Assembly: GCA_037576195.1 (NCBI GenBank)
Contig: CM075103.1
Coordinates: forward strand, 35,052,723 to 35,116,722
Source: Phytoseiulus persimilis
Taxonomy: Eukaryota; Arthropoda; Arachnida; Mesostigmata; Phytoseiidae
Reading direction: 5' to 3'
Length of the DNA: 64,000 nucleotides
The translations under genes and the position numbers were made by a program. The notes beneath the pieces were generated by a model. The model was not told the origin of the DNA and searched no databases. It worked only from the letters and a program-made list of their open reading frames with translations. Shown piece by piece: positions 39,412-51,616 of the stretch. The first letter of the stretch is position 1. Each line of letters opens with the position of its first letter.

Positions 39412-41739
39412 ATGTCGACCGGTGAGTGAGTTAACGAGTGAGTGCGAGGGCTGGGCTCCACGGATTCGAGTGAATTTGGACCGGTGCTCCTCGGCTCCAT
39501 CGCAGATATTTCGTCGAAATGTTCGGGAGAAGGTCCCGCCGAGCTCAAAAGGTGCCGGCAGCGTGAAGTGCCGAGGTACCACATGGGGCTGACCGGCAGC
39601 AGTGCTGTGGGTGTTTGTTCAGGCTTCTGAGTGCACCTCTGGGAGGGAGCGGGTTCGATGGGGGAAGTTCGGAGGAAATCTGAGCGTTATGTTGCGCATG
39701 CGACGGTCGATGATAATATCTGGCTGGGCAGACTTTCCTTCGGTGTTGTTGCCACCGTGGGCACGTTCGGAAACGAGAGAATCTGAGCTTGCTTCAGATA
39801 GAGCAACTCATTTTCTGGTATCGCGGGACCTATCAAGCGATCACTTCCGTCATTATTTTGACAGTGTTCGGAAGGGCTCTTGCTTGTCGTAGTTTCTCAA
39901 AGATGACGTAGGCGTTGCTGGTGTGGGTCTGAAGGACTGTGGGCTCTGGCGTCTTCCCGTGGAAGCGTTCGACCGAAAGTTGCCTTCGGTCGAGTTCGAT
40001 GATAACGGCCAATGAGTGATGATCCCGAGCTGTACCGATCGTGAGGAAGGAGAATGTGTAAATCCAGAGGTGGCTGCTCCGATAGCGAGTGAAATTTCGA
40101 CTCCCAGCCGAGGCGAACAAGCTTTTTGCCAATTTCGATTTGTGTTTCAGCCGAAGAACAATACGTAGTTGCCAAATACGATTATACGGCCCAAGGATCA
40201 CAAGAGTTGGATCTTCGGAAAGGTGATAAACTGCTACTGCTGGATGATTCCAAACACTGGTGAGTCACTTCAATGTTCGAGTTCAGTGCACGGAGCAAAC
40301 GGAATTGGCTCCGAGTCTGCTGGGCTTGAGGAAAACTCAGTTGCCCAGCCCTCTCCGCTCCAACGCGGTTGAGAAACTCCGAGGATCTTCCATTGATTTC
40401 GACGATCCAGCCAGAGAAATGAGACGGGAATCCGTTATTCGCAGGTGGAAAGTGCAAAATGCGCGGGGACAGGCAGGCTTCGTGCCCTCGAACTACGTCA
40501 AACGTGAAAAGCCTTCATTGTTTGACAGTATCCGAAGACGCGTGGCTAAGGACAAGGAGAAGTCTCCGAGGTCCAGGCCCAGTCCCCCAGGTACCGCAGC
40601 TAACGGCGGTGCTCACGGTACTCACATTATCGGTGTTGGCGCCGAGGAGGCGACGAATCCAGTAGGCTTTGCAACCGTTAGGTGAGTTGCCCAAGCGAGT
40701 CGTGTTAACCGATTCCGGAACTTCCTGCTCTATGGACGGTTGTCCTGTTCCTTTGAACCTCTTCATCGACATTGCGAAAACTTGAGAAGATTCCTCGAAC
40801 TGTTGTTCTCTCGCATTCAAGGTACAATTACGATGCCAAGCAATCCGATGAGATCTCTCTCGTCAAGGGCCAGCGGGTGGCCGTGCTCGAAAAATCTTCA
40901 GACGGATGGTGGCGCGGAGAACATCAGGGACGCTTGGGATGGTTCCCGTCTAACTATGTTAATCTCATCGGGGAAGAGGGGAAGCAAGGGAGCGCTGGTA
41001 CCGCCAAAACGAATAGCGCCACGCTCGAGGCACCTTACGTCAACATCGCGGGGCAAGAGGACGGATACGTGAACGTCAGCCAAGTGGGCGTCAACTCTGC
41101 CCCGGTTCTCGATGTGGTCGTCGCTCTTTATTCATTCCAGGCTCAGAATGAAGAAGAGCTCTCGTTCTCGAAGGGCGAGCGCCTCGACATCATCGACAAA
41201 CCCACAGAGGACCCCGATTGGTGGTTGGCGATCAATTCTACCGGCCAGTCAGGACTAGTCCCTAAAAACTATGTTCAGCTCGAGCAAGGTTCAAACGCTC
41301 AGAACGGTGCCGTAGCTGATACTCAACAGCCGTGGTACTACGGTCAAATTACTCGCAATGAATGTGATGCACTCCTGAACCAGTTTGGCATCGACGGAGA
41401 CTTCCTAGTCAGAGTGTCGGAAACTAATGTAGGCGACCTCTCGGTTTCAATGAAGGCTCCGGGAAGAAACAAGCACTTCAAAGTCCACGTGGAGGGCAAC
41501 ACATACCGAATAGGTGGGTAACTGTCCGTCCGTAAACAGCCCCCGTTGGCTTTCAAATCGGGATGAACACGAAGGTTCGCGCCCGAGCTGCATTGGAATA
41601 ATCTCCCTGCTTTCTCTCCGCAGGACAACGCAAATTCGGCACTCTCACAGACCTGGTAGAACACTACAAAAAATCTCCTATTTTCACGAGCCCTCAAGGC
41701 GACAAACTGTACCTCATCAAGGCGCTCAAAAGGCCATAG
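39412..41739 (+). CDS. NCK: SH2/SH3 adaptor protein, NCK/Dreadlocks family
   Basis: Cytoplasmic adaptor linking tyrosine-phosphorylated receptors to actin regulators (WASP, PAK). Exons: 39412-39421, 40151-40259, 40445-40681, 40822-41513, 41624-41739; phases fit, 387 aa against 377 in human NCK1. Exon 1 is only 10 coding bases (M-S-T-A split) with a strong GTGAGT donor, and it restores the family N-terminus before [16 protein letters not shown]3-1 ends with [10 protein letters not shown]3-2 has the ligand-groove DGWWRGEH and [10 protein letters not shown]3-3 has ALYSF, PDWWLAI and GLVPKNYV. The SH2 domain has [15 protein letters not shown] (phosphotyrosine-binding Arg), NKHFKVHV and [11 protein letters not shown]. 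The linker between SH3-1 and SH3-2 is longer and Ser/Pro/Gly-rich. Divergent to ARMC5. Confidence 0.96.
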
Positions 41740-43138
41740 GTACACAGCCGCCAGCGGATATCAGAACGAGAGTTGGGACTCATTCGAATAGAAGTTGTCG
41801 ATTTTCCATCATGAAAGTCAATTGTATTGATTGGGTTTGACACAACGTTCGCTCTGCTTCGCGAGAATTCACCAACTTCGGAAATAATCGCCGTTCTTTG
41901 TGTCCGTATGAAATCTTGTTGTGCTGTACAGAGCACTCGCTTGAATGCGACGCCATAGATGCACCACCTACCCGAGAAAAGATGACGAAACGAGAATGGC
42001 ATTCTCCTTTTGGTATGAAAGCGCGATCATTTTCGAAAACTTTTGTGTGGCGGTGCTAGAGGTTTAAGAGTGTACATACTACCTTAACATAGTAACACGA
42101 ACACGAATAGTTTCACAGGACAGTCGAATTCGACAACAGCTTTGTAGATTGCATCGAGAAGATCGGCAAACGTAACGTGTCGGATATGCTCCGGCCAGTT
42201 CAAATGTACTCTGAAATTGGATCGTGCCGGAAGCGTTCTAATAAGTTATTTATTGTAGTTCTCCTCAACTTATCTCCGTTAGTCTTTGGATGGATGGATA
42301 TCTCCGAATTCCTCCTGCTGCGCGCCCATTTAGGGCGGGGAGTCTTCAGTCAGGGTAGTGGGGAACAGGGGGTCATACATATTATCGTCGGGGCAGGTCT
42401 TCGTCGACTCGGTTCGCTGAGAGTCGCCCAGTTCAAACACAACACTCACCTCTTGCGAATGATCAAATCAGCTCCCTCCCGCTCACGGAGTCGAGCTCCC
42501 TGAAGGAACTACATCCTGCATCATTTTAGATACATGGTAAAGATGATGGTTTTCGCCCCAAATCTTCTGTTCAACGTCTCGATTCCCTCCATCTCGTCGA
42601 GATTCGATTCTGTTCTTCGGTCGAGATCATTACTGAAACCCAGTCTGGTGCAAACCCGACGCGGTGAGTGCCATTAGTCTGCTCGTTCCTGGCAACAACA
42701 GATATGACTCGGGAAGATGCCAGCGGAGTGGGATCTTGTAGTAAGACTTGTAAGAAATCGAAATAAATCATTTCTGGTCAGCGAAAGAATATGTCGTGGA
42801 GAACTCGCACTCGGAACATGATATTCTGTCGAAAGTCGTTGTTTCATGCATATCGCTCACGAAGAGAGAAGGTTCGACGCTTTTCATCCGCGGAGTTGTC
42901 TCGAGAACATATAATCGAACCTCGGCAAGGTCGAGTTACTCGGATATAACGGGCTGGAGGAACTGCTGTGATTGCTCCGATTCCCGAACTTATAACTCTA
43001 CTCTGTCTACGTTCAGTGTACAACAATCTTTACCATATATGATCGGTATGGTATGGTATTTATTGATCCAGATATGGTTCAGTGTGGTCATGCTACATCT
43101 ATCACCATTCTTCTTTTCATGTCAGGAGCTTTGCAGCA
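41740..43138. other. 3' flank of NCK
   Basis: No gene seen. It is AT-richer than the surroundings in places and probably includes the NCK 3' UTR. Confidence 0.4.
42762..42767 (+). terminator. possible NCK polyadenylation signal
   Basis: AATAAA in the same orientation about 1 kb past the NCK stop. It is canonical but distant. Confidence 0.25.
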
Positions 43139-44376
43139 GATTCTGGGACCAATCTGAACATACTCTTCCGAGTCTGGAGAGGTGATTCCGGAACAAGTCT
43201 GACCATTCTTTTTCAAGTCGGAAGGGGTGATTCCGAGACCAATCTGACCATACTGTTCCAACTCTGGAGGGGTGATCTCGGGAACTATCTTACCATTATT
43301 TTCCAACTCTGGGGGGGGGGGGGGGGGGTGATTCCGAGACCAATCTGACCATAATTTCCCAACTCCGGAGGGGTGATTCTGGCACCAATCTGAAGATGCT
43401 CTCCCGAGTCTGGAGAGATGATTCCGGTACCGGTCTGACCATGCTTTTTCAAGTCGAGAGGGTTGATTTCGGGACCAATCTGACCATTAGTTTGGAACTC
43501 TGGGAGGAGAAGGGTGACTGCGAGACCAATCTGACCATTAGTTTGGAACTCTGGGAGGAGGGGGGTGACTCCGAGACCAATCTGACCATCATTTTCCGAG
43601 TCCGGAGGGGTGATTCCGGGACCAATCTTTGTTTTCCGGCTGAACCTCTCAGCCAGCCCTCAGGAGTGTTCCGGGATCACCCATTGCGGGCGGTGGGCTT
43701 GGGTCTTGAGATGGTTCAGATTTAATTCTGACACAAATTAAACCCTCTTTTTACCACATGAGAAATTCATGTTGTCGGCCGGGGATCGAACCCGCGATTG
43801 CTAGCTTAGCGTGGCACCCGAGGCGTTGGTTTATGCCACCGGGATCAATCTGACCATTACTTTCGAACTCTGGGGGGAGTGGGTGATTCCGCGACCAATC
43901 TGATCATTACTTTCAGAGTCTGGGGGGCTGATTCCGAGATCAATCTGACCATTACTTTCCAACTCTGGAGGGGTGATTCCGGGACCAATCTGACCATAAT
44001 TTTCCAAGTCCGGAGGTGTGATTCTGGGACCAATCTGACCCTACTTTTTCAAGTCGGGAGGGGTGATTCCGGGACCAATCTGACCATTACTTTCCAAGTC
44101 TGGAGAGGTGATTCTGGTACCAGTCTGACCATTACTTCCCAACTCTGGGGGGGAGGGAGGTGATTCCGAGACCAATCTGACCATGATTTTCCAAGTCCGG
44201 AGGGGTGATTCCGGGACCAATCTGATCATTACTTTCAGAGTCTGGGGGGTGATTCCGATACCAATCTGACCATTACTTTCCAACTCTGGAGGGGTGATTT
44301 CGGGACCAATCTGACCATTACATTCAGAGTCTGGGGGGGGGGGGGGTGATTCTGATACCAATCTGGCAATACTTTT
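43139..44376 (-). repeat. 45-bp minisatellite array 1 (inverted orientation), split by a SINE
   Basis: Tandem units of about 45 bp built around GGTGATTCCGGGACCAATCT, i.e. the reverse complement of the arrays at 56.8-63.8 kb. About 10 units precede and about 12 follow the inserted SINE. Units differ by scattered substitutions. Some have G-runs expanded to more than 10 bases (near 43310-43328 and 44334-44346). The unit length is a multiple of three, so the array stays open for long stretches and mimics a repeat protein on both strands; stops and frame changes argue against coding. Confidence 0.92.
43629..43838 (-). mobile_element. tRNA-derived SINE inside the minisatellite
   Basis: Second copy of the element at 715-987. 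It has box B intact, the far 5' end of the tRNA-like head missing, and a deletion of about 43 bp in the body. It is flanked by a 13-bp direct repeat CCGGGACCAATCT (43616-43628) / CCGGGATCAATCT (43839-43851), one mismatch. Because the target is itself a tandem repeat, the flanking match could partly reflect neighbouring units. It must have inserted after the array formed. Confidence 0.87.
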
Positions 44377-46056
44377 CAAAACCATGATGCTGACACAGTG
44401 AAGAGAGAGAAAAGTGCCTCGATGCCAGGGAACGTCGTCCAACCACGCACAGCGCGGCCGACTGTAGTCGGCCAAAGGCTGGGTGATGCCTAATATATTC
44501 TATGGACTGTGAACGTCCAGCTCACCCTCAATCTTCCCTGCAAATAGACCGATCGATAATTTGTCCATTGAGTATACCCATTTTTATTCCGATAAAACAG
44601 ATGACGCTAGCTCAAGGAGACTTGTGTGATAACGAACCGTACTTTTAAAGCTGGGCGGGAATATCAGGCTTGAAAGAGACAGTAAGCTGCTGGAGATTGA
44701 GTAACCGAGACAGTTCAGCTCATAAAGTGTGGTTGGACAACAACCAACAAACCAAAGCGACTAGGCGTCGCGAAGAAATCGACTGATGATGAGTTTCGTC
44801 TTCGTTTATGGCAGGGGTCGTCAAACTTTTCCGACATTGCTGGCAGCCGCAGTAGCCTGGGGTGTCGCGACATACAGTTTGACGACCTGTAATTTATAGT
44901 GAGTTCCAGAGTATGCTGGAACCGAAGCTCTCCGTATACACCTGAGCTCAAAACTCCTCCTATGAGGTTTTTCTTCTCTGGATGGTTTGAGATCATGTGG
45001 GGTTCCCGATTCGATAGGGAATCGAACGAGAGGCGACTCCGCATATGTTCACGGGGAGTCAGGAAAAAGCCGAACCAGAATTTGGGGAACTCCGGGGGCG
45101 GATCTGTTGCATCGGAGACCTTCACAAACTAGAATGGACAGCTGAATCACCTCTGACGGCAATCGTCGAGTATAGTTCTCAAATTGATGCGAATACCTCT
45201 CTGACCCGTATCGAGAGGAGCGTCCTGCAAATATAGGGCCTTGTGGAGCTTCACATGATGGGACTCTTGTCTTCGAATCCATCTTTCTGATTTGCGCGGA
45301 GCCACTATGTGTCCAGTCCACGTTCAGAACTCGGGTTTACGAATCGTGCCCAGAGACTTTCTTTGTCCACAAATTGCACAAATCCAATTCGATGTCCAGA
45401 AGAGAGGGGACCAGTTTTGCGATCTGACCATCAAGCGCGAAGGAGCAGTCGGGCTCACAGCTCCGGAGTATTTCGTCACCCAAACTCAACTGGTTACTTT
45501 CTTCCACCTTTTACAGCAAAGCCAAACTGAGAAGCTCGAAACATGTGTGTTGTAGGCCATTATCCATTCACGAGTCGAGGAGTCATGTTGATTTCAAAGC
45601 TCGTTTTTCGCGAGCTTTAACCATTTTCTGGCCGCCCCGGTGCTGCTCTTGCTCGAGCTGCTCTCCAGCTTGGGTCTCGTTCCCAAGTACCCTCCACTGC
45701 CCACTCTTAGGATATTCTCTCAAATGCATTCAGAAACATTCCTGGTGATTTGGAGGGATCTTCATGGGGGATGTTCACGCAGATTTTGGAATCAAATAAA
45801 AAAAAGAAAAGGGAAAAATTGCCAGCACACAACATGTTTCTATTTCCAACTGCTGATCTTCTTCTGAGAACCTCCAGCCCACCGTTTTCTCTTCGTTTCG
45901 TACACGAAGCTGCCTGGATGGTTCGATGTATTCGATTATTTTACAACAAAAAAAACTGTGAATGTAAACCGGGAAACCCGGATAACTCGGAAAATCCCTC
46001 TAGATTTTGAAGGGTGTCACGTAGCGTGGAGAACGTCACGCTAGTCCTAAGCGAAC
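44377..46056. other. interval between minisatellite and sulfotransferase
   Basis: No gene is assigned with confidence. One coding-like open frame at 45289-45555 (+) is listed separately. Confidence 0.35.
45289..45555 (+). CDS. hypothetical terminal exon, unrecognised
   Basis: Open frame of about 85 codons ending at TAG. Its composition is protein-like, with FDVQKRGDQFCDLTIKREG followed by a hydrophobic/Gln-rich end. A canonical AATAAA follows about 240 bp later (45794-45799) on the same strand. I recognise no family and found no convincing upstream exon, so it may be chance. If real, it would be the last exon of a plus-strand gene facing the sulfotransferase gene tail to tail. Confidence 0.2.
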   Translation, partial: DLRGATMCPVHVQNSGLRIVPRDFLCPQIAQIQFDVQKRGDQFCDLTIKREGAVGLTAPEYFVTQTQLVTFFHLLQQSQTEKLETCVL

Positions 46057-47531
46057 CTAGATGGAAGCGTGCTGCGCCCAAACTCTGTACATGTCTGTGT
46101 AGCGGAAACGTTCCACGAGAACATCGAGTCGTGATTTCTGCTCATCGGTCATGACCCTCTTCCAATCTCCGTTCCTCGCGTAACGGTAATGCTCCATCGA
46201 TATCGTCTCGGTTTCGTTCTGTCGGAGCGATTCCAGATTCGTGAGGGTCGCTATGGCCTGCAACGGTGCTTAGATTTAGATACCCACATATCCTGCAATT
46301 CAAATTATATGGGTCACATACAGATCCAAAAACTAACCATGACTTCCTCAGGCGTAACGGCCACTCCCAGAAAATCAGCGATTCCCACGATAGCCCTGTT
46401 GGGATCCGCCATCACTTGCTCGTAGAGCAGGACTTTGGTGTTTGGCTCTTCTCTGGCTTCATACCAGCCGGCAATGTGATCGAAATAATCTCCGAAGGGT
46501 ACTTCGCCTCGGACGAAGCACTCGAAGAAGTCGCTGAACGAGGCATCATACTTCCCGCTGCGGAGAAGGTTTGTTAGAGGATGATTCCGTTTGGAGAAAC
46601 TGTTTGAATTCTGAAACGACTACTCAGATATTGCTATGACGTTTGTCGAGATTAGCCGGCGATGCCAAAATCTAGCTGAGTTTACGGCGCTGACCGCTAT
46701 CATGAGTTGTTTGACCACTTTCTGGGTCAGCCAACCACCGTGTTTACTCTCAGTGTCATCTACGACTCGGAAAGTAGCTCGGTGTCGCGTGTCTGCCACA
46801 GGAAATCAGTTTTCCAACGTCATGAGCCCTCCGAGCGGCAACGAGGGAGAAGAACGAGAAAAACAGCACACTCACTTCACTTTCAGGTGGTGGTAGTACG
46901 AGACACAAACATCGTATGGATTCCTTATGATGTAAATGTTCTTCTTAACCTCGGAAGGAACGAAGGCTTTGGGCAAATGGTGATGAATGAGGCGCCCTTC
47001 ATCTCGCTGTGAAAGTTCAACTCGTATTCGATCACGCTGTTAGGGTTCTCAATCTCGGCGGATATTGTCAGAAAGAGCTTCATCCCATTCATAGAGGAAG
47101 ACATGAAACTCCTCGTTCAGATCGAGGGTTTCGGACAACGAAAGAAATCGACCGCTACCTTGGTGAGGTGTCGATCCAACACGTCCGGGTCGATCTGTTC
47201 AATGCATGGGAAATACAGGGTCCGCATTTCCTTCAGAGTTGGGAGAGGTTTGTCGGTTCCTCTCAACAAACACCAGATAATATACTGCACCCAACTGCCA
47301 CCTACAGAGGAGAGTTTGATTTGCGAGGGAGTTCCTTATCGCGCGGGCTGTGCCTAGAGCGAAGTTCGATCCTTCGTCTCCAACAACTCATAAATTTGTC
47401 TCACCGGCTCTCGGGAACGACCCGACGTAGATATCTTTCGCCAGGGGCTTGAACCAGAGAACTTTTCTCATCTGTTCTCGTGTGTACTGATTCTTCGACA
47501 CGACCAAGCCTTGTACGTTGAAGAGTTGCAT
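46057..47531 (-). CDS. cytosolic-type sulfotransferase, five exons
   Basis: Transfers sulfate from PAPS to a small hydroxyl or amine substrate (family knowledge); substrate unknown. Exons, transcript order: 47531-47405, 47301-47159, 47006-46876, 46557-46338, 46257-46057; phases fit, 273 aa, slightly short for the family. The ATG at 47531 opens MQLFNVQGLVVSKNQYTREQ. The 5'-phosphosulfate loop reads FPRAGGSWVQ where the family consensus is YPKSGTTW, so the usual Lys is Arg. The catalytic-His region is LIHHHLP (consensus KTHLP). The 3'-phosphate site RNPYDVCVSYYH is typical. Exon 4 has the common VPFGDYFDHIAGWYEAR and KVLLYEQVMADP. The C-terminus has GDWKRVMTDEQ, matching the usual GDWKxxFTxEQ. 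The preceding RKG element that contacts PAPS is not evident; RYAR stands in its place. No signal peptide or membrane anchor, consistent with a cytosolic enzyme. Confidence 0.92.
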
Positions 47532-50415
47532 TTTTGTGTGATCTTCAGCCCTGGATGATTTTCTCTGGGCCGCGAAGCCTTGACTACAGAAATGCTCCTG
47601 CGAGATATTCCTGCAAGAAAAACAATCATCTTCTTAGAATTGAAGGCTCTCTCTTTTGCATGAAATTCGAGCTCCCTGCAGCATGTAGTCATGGGCAATC
47701 GCTCCATCATCTCCGTGGTGATCACAATCTTATCGCTTCGAGCAACCTTGGGAGCTGATGTCATCAGCGTGGAGCGCTCCCCGCTAACAGTGACTTAGTT
47801 TCCAGCACTCTCCGATACTATCAAGCGGTTGGATTATGAGCGTTGCGGTGGCAATTCGTCTACCTTCATTCGAGAGATAGGTCTTGGATGAATCCACTCG
47901 CTTGTCACGGCAGGAATATTCAGATCTCACAGATCTAGTATCATCCTAGATACGGACCCTCAAGGAAGCTAATAATATGATAAACGAGAAAGCTCTTTCA
48001 ACTCTTTGGCGGTTTGCCACCGATTGATACTGGAGGACAAAGGAAGCAGTCTAGACTAGATGATATATGTGGATAGGGTCGACGTGGAGCCGTGTTCCGA
48101 AAGGCGATCATGGAACTCCGACAATTCGGTCGGGGCGGTGGATCGGAGTCGGTCGAGTCGAGCGAGGGAGAAGCGGATCAAAGATCCGGAGTCGTTTCCA
48201 CGCCACGCCCGACAGTCCGGAACATTGAGATGGGCCCCAAACACCACAGTAATGAGTGGAGGGACGCTTCATTTGTCGCCAGCTGTCACAATATGTGTTA
48301 CAGATGTAAAACTGCGCCAATAGCCTGAAAGCCATTTGAAAACAGGCAATGGCTAGCATGTTGGCTCAGGGAAATTCTAGGAACACTCACTGCGTTGTGG
48401 CCTGCATTTCATCGGATTTCAGTTGTGTCAGTCCATGTATCACTACGTTAAGTAACGAAAGAGACGTTAAGTGGATCGCAGTGAACAGCGAAGAGCGCTT
48501 TCCTTTACGCTCTAGACAGCCTGCTCGGGAAGAGACCGTTGTTCCCTTTCTCCAACAGGGATCGAAGCGCGCATAGGCGATTCTGTACACTGGAAGGCGG
48601 ACTTTTTTTCTCGAGTGCTCATCAGATCGACACGGATTCGAGTCAAGCGAGCGAAACGAACGAGAAAACAGAGAGTCAGCTCGTGGATAAACATTGGAAA
48701 GCGTTGGTCTTGGCTCGACCGCACAAATGACGGGCTGCTAGGCCGACGACTATCCTCAAAGAAAGAGCTCACGGGACGAGATAGCTTAAAATTCGTACCT
48801 GTCGCGTGCAGTGGAGGGGCGTAAGGAGCACTCCGCCACGCGGGCATCCTCCAAACCTTTCGGAGAGACCATGCGAAACTGAGCCCACCGGAGAAGGCCT
48901 GAACTCCCGAGGGGAATGCCCCACATTCTTCTGAGAAACAGCTCAGAAGACGCTACATGAAGTGGAGCTTCTGCGATGAAACTGCTTCCTTCGGACGAAT
49001 GCAAACGTTCGCTCTTGTCTAATCGGGCAAGTGATAGCTGCATATTCGAAAGGAATACGGAACCACAGGTGGCGTGAACAGCGCGCTGCTGCCTGAGTTT
49101 TTGGGAACGGTATCCGATCATGGCTTATATTCTATCACAAACATTTTGAAGAGCCCAACGGAGCTACCTCTGGGCGGTCCTCCGCTGATCTGTTTGGATC
49201 GAGCCCCGCTCTCGATATTCCTCTTCGTTGTTCCTTCAACACCTCGCTGAGGTATCCATGGGAACAATTCGCTCAGGGAGAAGAAACTTCGGCAATGGAG
49301 TGCCGCTGCCCCAATCCGTGTTCCGAATGGCGGAGCCCGAAGCGCGACTGCTCGATTCGGGATTAACAGTAAGAATCTGAATCCTTGGGAAGATTTTCGC
49401 GCCACTTGCGAATGCATTCACCATGATGCCAATTCCATGAAACGCGAACGACCAGGTTTGGGAGGAGAAAAAATAGGGGCACGTCAAGGATTCGATCGAT
49501 AACCGCAGATTCAGGTGAGAAGGTCAGAATCGAAACCAATGCAGAACAGTTATCCGCAATTGATTTTGGGAAAGCGAAGATCGAGACCATGTCTCCCAAG
49601 GGTCGGAGGCTGCAACCTGGTCGAATCATGACACCAGAGACGCTTGAAGAATCGGACGGACTCAGAGAGAAGACGTTGAGACCACTAGCCTTCAATATCC
49701 ACAAACGATTCATACGAGGCAAGGACGGCAGCACTGAGAAGGAGAATCACCTTGGGATGATCGGGCAGGCAGTGGAATCAGAAGCAGGACTCACTTGATG
49801 TCTTTTTGGATCGACCGTAGATCGAGCAGTTCAATCCTCCGAAGTCCGTTGGGTACTGCACCGCGGTGGCGTCCGATACCGACGAGAGTACCGGGGGCTT
49901 CCCTCACTTCATAAATACCCAAGAATAAAGCGCAGGGTCTCACCCCGTCCTCCGCAAGAGGGTTCCTCTCTCAATCGATTCGGTTCGGTGCGTGTGTATG
50001 ATCGCTCATACTATCGACCAACATTTGCGGTTCTATTTGCAATAAATTGCGGTTACCCGCAAAAGTTATAGACCGCGGGCCCGCGCTCTTGAAACAAGTC
50101 TGGCACGGACACTGATTGTGAGTTCGCCAACCCCGTGCGCGCGCTGCGTCCTGGGCTGAGTGCGAGAAATTCGAGTCACCCGCCACTAGGGGTCGGAGAA
50201 GCTACGGATCCGAGTCTGGACCCGTCGGACTCGTCGCGCTCGCGAGTCTTAGTCCACGAGTCCAGGTGAGGGCGCAGAACCTCGGTTACGGGTTCGAATC
50301 CCGAAATCTATGATCCTTAGCCAGTGATGACCAGTATCGGGGGCTGGTCATGATTGGGGTCGATTTATTTCCTCGCTCAGTCCGAGTCTGCGACCCAATT
50401 CGCGACGCTACAGGG
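47532..50415. other. intergenic
   Basis: No supported gene. Frames on both strands are short and overlap each other. A sequence around 50291 (GGTTCGAATCCC) matches a Pol III box B, but I could not fold a tRNA around it. Confidence 0.4.
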
Positions 50416-50766
50416 TCAACACCAGGGAATACGCTGCGGAATGCTTATTATAAAAATTAATTTATTCTCTGTCATACAATCGCCATTTCCGGAGCCTAGC
50501 CGGTTTTCAGCGGTGATGTTGTTCTCTTCAGAGTTCTCTCCTGTGATGACTTTCTCTAACCGACCTCCGCATTCCATTTGAGCGCTCTCGAACAGAAAGA
50601 AGTGCTGATTATCGAGGTCTACAATGGCCTTCAATTCCACAACCCTCAACGAAAGGTTGGATGCCAGAATTCTTTTGGTTTGAAACTGCACTAGCTGCAG
50701 AACACCGGAATCGACCAATTTTCTGTTGATTATAAACAGTCCAGTTTCCAGCTCAAAATCACAACT
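50416..50766 (-). CDS. hypothetical AT-rich open frame, unrecognised
   Basis: Open for about 115 codons. Internal protein-like text includes LETGLFIINRKLVDSGVL and HFFLFESAQMECGGRLEK. The DNA is visibly more AT-rich than neighbouring genes, so codon use differs. There is no obvious start or splice acceptor and no family match that I recognise. It could be an exon of an unmodelled gene, a decayed insertion, or chance. Confidence 0.22.
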   Translation of the reverse strand, partial: SCDFELETGLFIINRKLVDSGVLQLVQFQTKRILASNLSLRVVELKAIVDLDNQHFFLFESAQMECGGRLEKVITGENSEENNITAENRLGSGNGDCMTENKLIFIISIPQRIPWC

Positions 50767-51208
50767 TCATCTCCATCAAGTCTATAATACATCGAGTCGG
50801 TATTTCGGGTTTCTCCGGAATCTCCGAACCGCATATCTCTCCATTCACATGAGTCATTCAATAAATTAGGCTAGCAACATGAATAGGTCTCTCAGTTTCA
50901 GCTGGGCAGAGAGGAGGTGGCGGCTCGAGGCCACTGCCCTCAAGCCTCGCGGGGCGGGAACCCTGCGTTCCTCGCAGGCCGCATATTTGACGTGGATTTT
51001 CGTCTCGTGGGATCGAGTATAAAAACTCCTGCTCGGATGAATTCTTCCAACGCGAGCATCCTTCCGAGGAGAAAAGAGGATCTCGACTCCGCAAGGCTCT
51101 ATCTTGAAAAAACTCCATCAACTGAGATCAAGCCGGGAATAAGCAAGATGTTGAAACCTCTATTGGTCTCATCCAGGGGTCGATCTCAATTTGTTCCATA
51201 ACGGAGCT

Positions 51209-51420
51209 TTGTTCTCCGGCTGAACCTCTCAGCCAGCCCCGAAGTGTCCCGGAGTCACCTTTCGGTATTGCTTCAGTAATACTCCCTATCGCCTCGCGAA
51301 TCCCATTGCGGGCGGTGGTCTTGGATCTTAAGATGATTCAGATTCAATTCTGATATAAATTAAATCCTCTTTTTACCACATAAGAAATTTGTTGTCCCGG
51401 CCGGGAGCTGAGCCCGCGGA
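51209..51420 (-). mobile_element. SINE, third copy, 5' truncated
   Basis: Matches the body of the elements at 715-987 and 43629-43838 from the tail up to the GTTGT just before the tRNA-like head. The head itself is missing or unrecognisable (only a GAGCCCGCG remnant remains). Scattered differences suggest an older copy. No clear target duplication. Confidence 0.85.
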
Positions 51421-51616
51421 AAGAATACGCAGCTCCTCATCCGGACGATCAAGCTCCAGGAGAAGTCAGCATCACGATGGTCAGGGTCAGCTCTTTGAAC
51501 AACTTGCGGAACGGCGAATAGAGAGAGCAAGAGACTAGAATAACGAGAATCTCATCTCGATGAAAGCGGTACGAAGTTCCTCAGATTTGGATCAATTGGT
51601 GCACATCATAGCTCAT

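Noticed and set aside
50219-50312. Possible tRNA gene or tRNA-derived element around a perfect box B (GGTTCGAATCCC)
   Set aside because: The T-arm folds, but I found no matching acceptor stem, anticodon arm or good box A at tRNA spacing.
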